Shown: in pieces, positions 1 through 8,521 of the stretch
How positions within the stretch are numbered: the stretch's first letter is position 1
Layout of the letters: each line of letters starts with the position of its first letter
Source of the DNA: Limonium bicolor
Lineage: Eukaryota; Streptophyta; Magnoliopsida; Caryophyllales; Plumbaginaceae
Reading direction: 5' to 3'
Length of the DNA stretch: 64,000 bases
NCBI GenBank assembly: GCA_023374045.1
Contig: CM041780.1
Location: 91,973,627 to 92,037,626, forward strand
Notes under the pieces: model-generated
Database searches by the model: none
What the model was told of the DNA's origin: nothing
Seen by the model: only the letters and a program-made list of their open reading frames with translations
Position numbers and translations under genes: made by a program

Positions 1-1165
1 CTAAATCATGTGTGGGGTAGTTCTCCTCATGTTTCTTCAACTGGCGTGAGGCATATGCCACCACCTTGCCATGTTACATGAGCACGCAACCCAGCCCTCT
101 GCCGGATGCATCACAGTAAACCTCAAAGCCCTCCGTACCGTCTGGAATGGTCAGAACCGGGCAGTGGTCAGTGAGTCTTTCAAACTCTGGAATGATTTCT
201 CACAGTCAGCCGTCCATAAGAACGGTGCATCTTTCTTCATCAGACTGGTCATCGGCTTTGCGACCTTGCTGAAATCCCTAACAAACCTCCTGTAGTAACC
301 TGCCAGACCGAGAAAGCTTCGGATGTCGGTAACAGTCTTCGGCCTTGGCCAAGTACGTACGGCATCAATCTTTGCTGGATCCACTGAGATCCAGCATCCG
401 AGATGACATGACCTAGGAAAGAGACCTGGTCAAGCCAAAACTCACACTTGGAGAAATTAGCATATAGCTGGTTCTCCCTCAATATCTCTAACACCCTCCT
501 CAGATGTCCCTCATGTTCAACCTTAGATCTCGAATATATCAATATGTCGTCGATGAACACCCACAACCGACTGTCCAGCTGCTCCCGGAACAAGCGGTTC
601 ATCAGATCCATAACTTCGCCGGTGCGTTTGACAAACCGAACGGCATCACTGTAAACTCATAGTGGCTGTATTGTGTCCGGAATGCCGTCTTCTCAACGTC
701 TCCCTCCTTAATGGCTATCTGATGATACCCCGATCTGAGATCAATCTTGGAAAACACAGAGCTCCCTTTAACTGATCGAACAGATCGTCAATGCGGGGTA
801 GTGGGTACTTATTCTTCACTATCACTGCATTCAATTCTCTGTAGTCGATGCAGAGGCGGAGACTACCATCCTTCTTCTTCACGAAGAGAATGGCGCTCCC
901 CATGGTAATACACTAGGTCTTATGAACCTTTGTCTAACAAGTCCTTCAGTTGTTCCTTTAACTCAGTCATTTCTGCCGGAGCCATGCGGTATGGTGCCTT
1001 GGCTATCGGTCCGGTACCAGGTAGCAGCTCGATGGTGAACTCTACCTCCCGAGTGGGTGGCATGCCGGGCAGTTCCCGTGGAAATAGGTGGGGAACTCCG
1101 ACACTACGGTAAGACGGGGTAACTCGGGGTCTCTCTCTACCTGACATACAGAGGTCCTCTCTCAA
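1..1165 (-). pseudogene. pol: Ty3/gypsy pol: reverse transcriptase and start of RNase H, frameshifted
   Basis: Reverse transcriptase copies retrotransposon RNA into DNA inside the virus-like particle. Segments in several frames give the gypsy RT series: the [12 protein letters not shown] region before the domain (near 1080), [18 protein letters not shown] (near 880-830), the FIDDILIYS catalytic box with the Asp-Asp pair at 551-546, the FLGHVIS segment (near 420) and [12 protein letters not shown] (near 300). The start of RNase H, with a YCDAS-like segment, lies at about 130-110. At least four frame changes interrupt the frame, so no single protein is made from the sequence as given. Some may be assembly indels. 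The family call is firm; the clade is not. Confidence 0.92.
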
Positions 1166-1300
1166 TGTATTGGCTAGGCAGGTACTCTTCTCTCTCTTCT
1201 CTCTTCTGTATTTCTGGTGATAGTACTTCAGAGGTTCTTACTCATTCTTTGTTCACTATCAGCATAAGCTGTGCTGTGCTCCAACTCTATTTAAGTCAAA

Positions 1301-1683
1301 GGCAAATTCTGACTCCGTGTGCAATAAACACGGACCGTCCTCCGCCTTACTACTATCCAATCTCTCCTCCAGGATACTAGCGAGCTGAACCACTCCTGAT
1401 CTAATGACGTCTGGAAATCTGTACGGGTAAGATATTGCAACGGGCTGAGCGCAATCTCTCCGAGATACGAGTGCCGAGCTCCCAACGCTGAAGCCTACGA
1501 GGCTCCTAGTAGGGAGTGTAGACCGGAAGTCGGGTAGCTCATTGCGTCTAGCCCCAACCTTCTCGCGAAAGATGCCGAGACAAAGTTATGTGCGAGGCCC
1601 TTGAGTCGAAGAGAACTGATGCCTCAATCCCATTAATCGGAAAGGTGTCGGTGAGGATAGTATCGCCGACGTCGGCCTGTGCT
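1301..1683 (-). pseudogene. Retroviral-type aspartic protease and protease-RT linker, degraded
   Basis: The segment starting at 1683, just after a predicted splice acceptor, reads QADVGDTILTDTF then INGIEASVLFDSRASH, matching the gypsy protease pattern in which VLFDSGASH carries the active site. The catalytic Asp is at 1607-1605. The usual Gly of the DSG triad is Arg here, which would be expected to damage activity. Downstream (1480-1320) only scattered linker-like pieces such as RRRTVRVYC are seen in shifting frames. The enzyme would cleave the Gag-Pol polyprotein in the particle. Confidence 0.8.
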
Positions 1684-2751
1684 CTGTAAGTATGCTTAGC
1701 GCACCTTCCGTACCGAGTCCATAACCTAATTGTATTCACAAGCTTCATGAGTATTGATGGTATAACAAGAGTCGTAACAATTAATATTGAACAACATTGT
1801 TATTTATTCATAACCATCCTGTTTACAACATGTGCTTAATCTTACATCTCATTCCTCATCTCATACTAAAACGTTACATAGCTAATATGTCTGAAGGTTA
1901 GGTTTAATCTTCCTGGTCTCATATGTGTCGCATTAATCACTGCTGACGGTGCTGTATTCAGCTTGACTCTCTTAATCCCATGGTACAACATCCTTGATTC
2001 TCCTCCCATAACTAATACATCTCCAGACTTAAGTACCAACTTATTTTGCACGGTCCGCACGCTTCTGCTCGCCGTATAAAAATTCAGCGTCATCCCCAAT
2101 GGACCAAGACACTACGGGTATCCCTCTTTCGAGAGACTCCGTTGTCTCATCCTTATCCTGGTGTAGTCCAAGTCGCCCATCTTTCTCGTAGAAGTTTACA
2201 ATGCAAATGTCCGCCTGTATGTCTGGAATGGTTCAGCTTCCAACTGCTGAGCGATCTCCACGACTTGTGTAATAACTGGATGGAACTCTTTGGGTATCCC
2301 CGGTGGTGAGACTCCATCTTGCATTCTCGTGGTTTGGTAAGTCTTGGCGTATGGATTCCAATCCTTGCCTAAGCTCATCATCTTTAACTTCATTCTTGCT
2401 CCCCCTGGGTATTCCAGTGTATAAAAACCTCCCAGCCCCATTCTAGTTGATTGCATTTCCTGATGATGGCTATTTGCGCTTCGGGTGTCAGGTATCCCCT
2501 TAATAAAATCATACCTGGGCGGATAACCTGACATTGTTTGGTGGAAAAGTCTATGGTTTCGATGTCGGTGTACTCCAGGTTAGGTGTAGATGGTATCGGA
2601 TAGCAGATGTTGAAGCTTCCTAAAGTGGTAGTAGGTTATATCCTACTTAAGTTCTAATCTTATCTCATTCTCACTTAACTCAATTATTCACCAAACATGC
2701 ATGATAATGCGGTAAGCATGTAATTTTATTACTAAATGGTTATAGCGGTAC
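1684..2751 (-). other. Predicted 1068-nt intron between gag and protease, enclosing the AlkB domain
   Basis: The gag frame ends GAG GCC AG at 2752, followed by GTACCG. The acceptor CTTACAG ends at 1684. Joining in phase 2 restores the frame as IEAR-AQADVGDTILTDTF, directly into the protease. The AlkB domain (2622-1866) lies wholly inside, itself preceded by an AT-rich stretch ending in CTTTAG. Both splice signals are moderate and the acceptor has a weak pyrimidine tract, so this is less certain than the two short introns. Confidence 0.5.
1866..2622 (-). pseudogene. AlkB-family Fe(II)/2-oxoglutarate dioxygenase domain carried inside the retrotransposon
   Basis: AlkB enzymes oxidatively remove methyl groups from nucleic-acid bases using Fe(II) and 2-oxoglutarate. 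Three frame segments together cover the domain: VIRPGMILLRGYLTPEAQ (about 2530-2475), GGFYTLEYPGGARMKLKMM (about 2432-2375), DICIVNFYEKDGRLGLHQD (2212-2155), VLKSGDVLVMGGESRMLYHG (about 2035-1976) and RPGRLNLTFR (1919-1890). All cofactor ligands are visible: His and Asp of HxD at 2163-2155, the distal His at 1982-1980, and the two Arg of R-x5-R at 1910-1908 and 1892-1890. The pattern most resembles plant ALKBH1-like proteins. Frame changes near 2440, 2230 and 2050 break the reading frame. It lies between the gag zinc knuckles and the protease, in the element's sense, inside a predicted 1.07-kb intron. Captured host gene is my inference. Confidence 0.9.
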
Positions 2752-3093
2752 CTGGCCTCGATGAGGGGGTCAAGCTCATCGTCCCGGTCCACCAAGTGTA
2801 GTGTGGGCCCCGACTTCTGGGTCACCCGTGGGTTCTTATCTACAGCTTGCTGCACCCTCCTCTGACCGTCAGATCCAGCTCCCTGATCGGTCTTGCCCTT
2901 GCCCTTAGTCTCGGGTCTATAGGCTCTACTAGCGGGGTTCCGGAAGCACTCGTATGCTCGGTGTCCATATACCCCACAATAATTGCACTCCACCTTGTTC
3001 CCCTTGCAATCGAGCCCGGGGTGGTCCTTGTGACACCACCTACAAATGTAGGTCGCTGGTAGCCACCACTGGCTCCCTTCTCAGTCTCAGATC

Positions 3094-3171
3094 CTGATCA
3101 TTCACAATGTTAGTATTCACATCTCAAATGGTTACTTCTTGTCTCTTAACTCACTCAATATCAATCATTAC
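3094..3171 (-). other. Predicted 78-nt GT-AG intron in gag
   Basis: On the minus strand it starts GTAATGATTG at 3171 and ends ATGATCAG at 3094, with a consensus TACTAAC branch site about 17 nt upstream of the acceptor. Joining in phase 1 gives GRQKG-SETEKGASGGY, leading through the Gly-rich linker towards the zinc knuckles. Read-through gives stops in the AT-rich segment. Confidence 0.65.
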
Positions 3172-3429
3172 CCTTCTGGCGCCCTAGAGCGCGGGGTTTC
3201 TCTGCGTAAGCGTACGTCAACTTCAATGGCTCTTCCGGAGCCTCTCTCCTTTTCCTCCTTCCCCTTTTGGTTCTGATTTTTCTTTTCTGGGCTTGAGGCT
3301 GGTACTTCTGTTTCTTGTACCCACCTTGCCCTTGGTTCTCCGTGCTCTTACCGCACTCTTCCTCTTAGCATTCTCCTCGTCCCTCAGCTGGACGGTTATC
3401 TCAACCTTAGCAGCGGCATGATAGCACTC

Positions 3430-3515
3430 CTGCTTTCCACAGTATTAGTCACTCTTATTTTCCATAATCTAAATCTTACTCATTTACTTACTCAAATCTC
3501 AACCATTCTTATTAC
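3430..3515 (-). other. Predicted 86-nt GT-AG intron in gag
   Basis: On the minus strand the exon ends TTGCAG at 3516 and the segment starts GTAATAAG. It is AT-rich, contains GACTAATAC about 17 nt before its end, a good plant branch point, and ends AAAGCAG at 3430. Joining the flanks in phase 0 turns TTLQ into TTLQ-ECYHAAAKVE, a typical continuation of gypsy gag, whereas reading through reaches a stop within about seven codons. Size, composition and signals fit a minimal plant intron. No transcript was available. Confidence 0.65.
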
Positions 3516-4365
3516 CTGCAAGGTAGTGTAACTCGTCGGCCCCATGCCGTAGCGGAGTCGATGGCTAAGCCCGCCATAGAAGCGGTCCACCAGGATCTGG
3601 TCTGAATATCCAAGACCTGGCAAAAGACGGAGCAAGGCGGTGAACTCTGAGTAATACTCGTCCACCGTCATCTTGTCGGTCTGCTTAAGCGCATCCAACT
3701 GCAAGCGCTTCTTCGTCTGGACATGGGCGGGGCAGTACTTGCTCGTAGCAGGGCGGTGTACTGCTCCCAGCCGAACTCTGGATTGGCCACATGCTCGGCC
3801 CTCACCAGCTTCACCAATCGCCTGCCGCCCCTTTCAGGTAGAACGCAGCTAGACGCACCTTGATCCCAGCAGGGACGTCAAGGGTCTCGAAGGCGGTCTC
3901 CAGCTCGGAGATATACGCCTCAAGCTTGGCGGGATCGGTCTCCCCCTTAAAGTGTGTGGGTCGAAGGTCTGCAAGGCTCTTCACCCAATTCGGTTCCCGG
4001 GGTTGTGGCGGTGGAGGTGGTGCACCCCACGCCAGGCTGATAGCCCATGTGCCCTAATGCGGCAGCTACGATCTCTGCGATCGTCTGCCCCTCCGGTATT
4101 TCGGTCTCGTCGCCTCTGGGACGCCCCCGGCCTCTCCTTCCTGACAACTGAACAATCACAACTTACATTAGATCCGTATCCACCACTGTTTCGGTTAACG
4201 AATTTATAACGTCCGTAGACGGTAAGGACGATCCACACTTATTAGTGGTCATCTGACTCTACTCACACTAACAGCTCACACCCTTAACCCATCACTTATT
4301 TCTTAACTTATATCCTAACTCGGTGGTTACTCATGTCCGGTATTTCTTGATCAGAGTGTAACTAC

Positions 4366-4377
4366 GCTCTGATACCA
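4366..4377 (-). other. Primer-binding site, initiator tRNA-Met
   Basis: On the minus strand TGGTATCAGAGC follows the LTR end after a 5-nt spacer (AAAAG). This is the standard plant LTR-element site complementary to the 3' end of initiator tRNA-Met. It overlaps a hairpin, CAGAGCGT...ACACTCTG, that is also present in the LARD interiors. Confidence 0.92.
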
Positions 4378-4382
4378 CTTTT

Positions 4383-7300
4383 TGTAACACCTTGTCCGAA
4401 GCCAATCGTGGATGTCGCAAAACTTAACACTTAATCGAATTCGTCGCAGCGGAAATAACAAACACCGGGACCTTGCCACGGTCTGATCGTTAGAATATAC
4501 CGGCCTTATCGATTTACAACACTTATCCAAATATACAACCGACCAAAACACCACCAACCAAAATACCATCAACCAACCGAGTTTAAGTATCTAAGTCATA
4601 GTCATAAACTTACATCAGTTTCAATATAAACAAACGGGAGCACAAGCGCAACCCGTACTCAAAATAAACAACCCATCCTAAGTCTAACCGCTCCTACTCT
4701 CGTGGAGTGACTTCATGGGCCTCTTACCTGCAAGTGTAAAACAGCCCCCAAGGGGGTCAGCACGAATGCTGGTACTCCCTCTCATGGCCCCCAAGCTACA
4801 GGGCTACGACGACTAATTGTCGATAGCATGGAAATTGATTAAGTACACAAGCATGATATGAAGTGCAATAAACAACAATCCATAGATGAACATACATAGT
4901 TCACACACAATGAACGACACAAGCGTTCCCTTATCAAGGGGTTAGTAACCCCCTCCTTAGTCCTGATTTCCTTAACCTCAGTTCCTTATCTTACCTCAAT
5001 CTTATCCTTATCTTAATCTCAGTATAAAAACCGTTCCTAGAATGGAATGGTTGTAGCTTAATCTCAAACCTAGGATTTAGGTGATCCTACCGCACCATCT
5101 TAATGCCACCTACCTTGGACGGGAGTCCAGTGTAGCTGAGCCGGCAACCGACCCTAGGCAACAAGTCCGAAGACAAGTCCTTAAGCGGAGGGCGGATCTG
5201 ATTCAGATACCGTCCCCCTTTCCTTAGCATGCATGACCGGAGTCAGTCCCGGGTTTCCTCACTCAAGTTCCAGTTAGTAAAAATCTTACCCACCATGTGT
5301 TAGTTAAACCTTAACGGGTATTAACCAACAATCACCAATACTTAACTCTTATCCTTAACTCAGTAAGTACTAAACTTAGTTAGCAACAAGCTCAAGTCTC
5401 GTGGGTTAGTGTAAAGAAACACATACACAACGAGAACAAATATAACCGGTTGCATGCTTTATCTTGTCTTAGTCATAGCAATTAAACAGATAGCACACAA
5501 GCCGAGGGACACCTCGTTAGCAAGCAGGTCACAAGAAAGATTGTACCGTTCACCGTCGACGATTGCTTGGTTTATCTCCTTCCAAGTCCCAATCCACCAA
5601 TCCTAAAACATTCATTCAGTTTTAGGTTATTATTCAATTCAACTCAATACAATTTCTTAGCCTCCCTAGACATCAACTTTTACTCATTGTTTTTCACTAA
5701 GCCTTATGGTTTTTAATTTAACTCCTAAGTGCATCATTTCCTCATTATCTATTACACTTACTCACCCACTTAATGACCATTACTCCCACCAAACATGTCC
5801 TTAATAGCCTTATAACATCAATACCTAATCATCCCCACCATTTCCTAACCTTAAACAAAGCTTTTGGCCAAAACAGCACCGCGTCCGAACTTGTGTCCGA
5901 GCTTCCCAAGTTCGGACATAGGTCGAGACTCAAAAAGGGTGCAATCAGACGTGTGTCCGAACATGTGTCCGAGCTTCCCTAAGTTCGGACATAGGTCGAG
6001 GAAAATTCAAAGGAAAAATTTCAAGTGTCCGAACATGTGTCCGAGCTTCCCTAAGTTCGGACATAGGTCGAGGGAAATTCCAAAGGAAAAATTTCAAGTG
6101 TCCGAACTTCTAAGGTCGGACTGAAGTCCGGACACTGGCCGAGACTCAGAAGGTTAAATTGCAACAGGGCATGTCCGAGCTTCCAAATTCGGACGGAAGT
6201 TCGGACAGGCCAAAATACCCATCTTCTAAATCCTTAAACACTTATCTCATTTCCTAGCATGGTCTAACCTTGTTTGGGCATTTAAAACACACCTTAAGCC
6301 CTCCACTAAACTCCTTAATTCACTCATCAATATCCATCTTAGTCATTATTTATTTCCTTGCAATAATGTCAACACTTGTAATGTTTCTCTTTAGGTTTCT
6401 AAGTGGTGGTTCACACCTATTATAACCACTATGCCAAAATGCTTCCTCACCACTATAACATCATCTCCCAAGCATCTTTCTCCACCTAAAATTCCTTTAT
6501 GCAACTACTTAAAGTTCCTACACAAATTTATGACACCATCATCCAACACATTATTTCTTTTCTACTAGTTTACCAATGTTTGCCTAAGTCCTAAATACAC
6601 TAGTACATTCATTTGGTTCCTAAATCCTCCATGATCATGTCTAGGTCATTCTAACTCATTATACACCTTAAACTCACCCTTTTTCATCAAGACAACCTCT
6701 AAAACTTCCTAGGACTTCCTTAGTCATGAAATCTCCTTAGAACATCTTAAACACTTAAGTTCTCCACTAAATTTTGCCATGGGTTCTCTAGTATATTGTT
6801 ACCCCACCCAAACACTTGGTTTTTCACCATCAAAAACCAAGATTACTCAAAATTCTTTCACACACACTTAACACACCAATTTACACCAAACTACACCACA
6901 TCATCATATAGTGTATAAACTTAAAATGCTTGGGCACTTAGCCCTTAAATGAACACTAAAATTAAACACTGAATTTCCACCATTAATTGCCTTTAACCTG
7001 CGAAATACACACATAGGCTCCCATTGAAATAAAATGCTTCTTGTAATTCATCTCAACATTGTTTAACTATCTCTTTCTCATTGGTCCTTAGTAAAAGTTC
7101 TCAAACATAGTCATTGTTTCACCTAGGTTATATATAGCCCTTTTTTTTAATGTAAACCTTAAGCTACACATCATATACCTAAAATCCCCTCCCTTAATGC
7201 ATTAAACACCTTAAGGTAAGACATCTACCTTGTTCTTTTCAAGCTTCACAAACTTTCTTCCTTAGGTTTTTCTTTGCTCAATCTCGGTCACCAAATCAAG

Positions 7301-8521
7301 TTCTCCTTGCCAATGTTCTAAACCAACATTCAATGACTCCAATGAGTACTAAACAACACACTAACCTTAAGGAATAAAAACCTAGGTTAAAATGGTTTTA
7401 AGGTATTAAATTGATTGTTTTACCTTGGTTTCTCAAGACAAGCTTGGATATGAAGCAAGAAGGACCTCCTTTATCCTTTGGAGAGTAGAAAACAAGCTAG
7501 AACAAGGCATAAAAATGGAAACCCCATGAGTGATAATTTTGGACATGGAGAGAAAATGATGGAACCCTAGATTTTCTTACATATTCTTTACCTTAAGAGA
7601 ATGGAGAAGCTAATGGAGTCTCCAAGCTTGAGTTTCCTCCTCTAATGGTAGTTTGCCTTGGCTCCAAAATGATGCTCTTGAAGTTTTGAAAAGATAGAAA
7701 GGAAGAGCTTGAGCTAACTAAGAGATATATGTACTTGGTTTGATTTTGGAGCTTAAATGAGCAAGATGTGGGCAAAAGAAGATGGATCTAGCATGGAGGT
7801 TGCTTCTTACGTGAGAGAGAAGAAAGAGAGCAAAGGAAATCTATGGGGAAGATGAAGAATGAAGAAAGGAGGAGAGAGGACTACTAAAGGTAAGATATTA
7901 TGTTAAAAGGTGAATAGTGTTTTTACTTACTTTTGCTTTATTCATTACTTAGCTAGATAAGTGTGGTGAGTCACACTTAAAAACCGGCCCCCTTAGTCAA
8001 ACAAGGTGTATTGTGGTCTTTGTTGACCATTTAATTGACCTACTTTGACTATGTCTTAAACTAGCATTATTTGGTTACTATTCACTAAACAAGGCACATA
8101 ATTGTGAAATTTTTGATTCCCATTGATTTAGACTTCCTAATGTGATACTAATTAGTACACATGTTAATTAAAGAGTAATGATGGACATTTAGCCCTCAAA
8201 ACCTATTTACAAGACAATTTTTCAAAAATGTGCTTTAAGACTCCTTAAAGCACATTTTGTGTTTGAACTTGTTTTCAAGCTTGGTTTTTTTGGTAATTGG
8301 TTTAGAATGACCATTAGGATATACTAAGGTCTTAGAACAATATTTGGGTGCTCACCCAAGTCTCTCCAAGCTTAGAGCATGTTTTTGCTTAAACTGCTCT
8401 TTTGGTGTTTCCTTATACTTTCTTTGACTAAAATGGTTCTTTTAATGTTTCTAAGGCATTATTTAGCCTTCTTATATCTTAGTTTGTTACTTAAACACCA
8501 TATCTAAGTTGGGGTATTTCA
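4383..8521 (-). repeat. 5' LTR of the minus-strand gypsy element (4139 bp)
   Basis: Bounded by TGAAATACCCC at 8521 and GGTGTTACA at 4383 on the minus strand, next to the primer site. AT-rich and without convincing genes. It shares short blocks with the solo LTR at 30309-34838, for example the AGTCTTAAAGCACATTTT region (about 8235-8260), and a module with a CCCC/GGGG arm followed by TGCAGGTAAG (about 4720-4775). It also contains its own palindromic minisatellite. Confidence 0.88.
5872..6212. repeat. Palindromic GC-rich minisatellite in the LTR
   Basis: Four to five imperfect tandem copies of a unit of about 78 bp. Each has GTCCGAAC, GTGTCCGAGCTTCC and AAGTTCGGACATAGGTCGAG followed by an A-rich linker. 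The arms GTCCGAAC/GTTCGGAC are complementary, so each unit can fold back. The surrounding LTR is AT-rich, so the block stands out in composition. Comparable blocks lie in the solo LTR and the LARD LTRs. Confidence 0.85.

Larger units (their letters stand above)
2752..4252 (-). pseudogene. gag: Ty3/gypsy gag with two zinc knuckles, apparently split by introns
   Basis: Gag forms the particle and binds the RNA. From the 5' side: ATG at 4252-4250 followed by an in-frame stop near 4166; a basic RGRGRPRG stretch and an alanine-rich helix (about 4140-4050); the core, with FKGETDPAKLEAYISELE-like sequence (about 3940-3885), a KKRLQLDALKQTDKMTVDEY segment and EFTALLRLLPGLGY (about 3640); a helix starting ECYHAAAKVE (3429); a Gly-rich linker; then knuckles C-x2-C-x3-H-x4-C and C-x2-C-x4-H-x4-C (about 3040-2950). 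GT-AG segments at 3515-3430 and 3171-3094 separate these blocks and their removal keeps frame. At least two further 1-nt shifts exist, one just before the first knuckle. Confidence 0.85.
1..8521 (-). mobile_element. Ty3/gypsy LTR retrotransposon, 5' LTR through RNase H start (truncated by window)
   Basis: Read on the minus strand the order is LTR (8521-4383), primer site, leader, gag, AlkB-like domain, protease, RT and the beginning of RNase H, ending at the window edge. That is the Ty3/gypsy gene order; integrase and the 3' LTR lie outside. The LTR begins TGAAATACCCC and ends GGTGTTACA, like the solo LTR and the LARD LTRs further right. A very long LTR with an initiator-Met primer site suggests the Tekay/Del chromovirus group, but no integrase or chromodomain is visible to confirm this. 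The coding part has several frameshifts and stops. It appears inserted into another LTR that resumes at 8522; the left target duplication is outside the window. Confidence 0.9.

Noticed and set aside
4141..4170. A fourth intron at the start of gag (GTAAGT...CAG)
   Set aside because: Only about 26 nt long, too short for a plant intron, and removal does not keep the frame.
4366..4377. Possible tRNA-Met gene
   Set aside because: Only the 12-nt primer-site complement is present, next to an LTR end; there is no cloverleaf.
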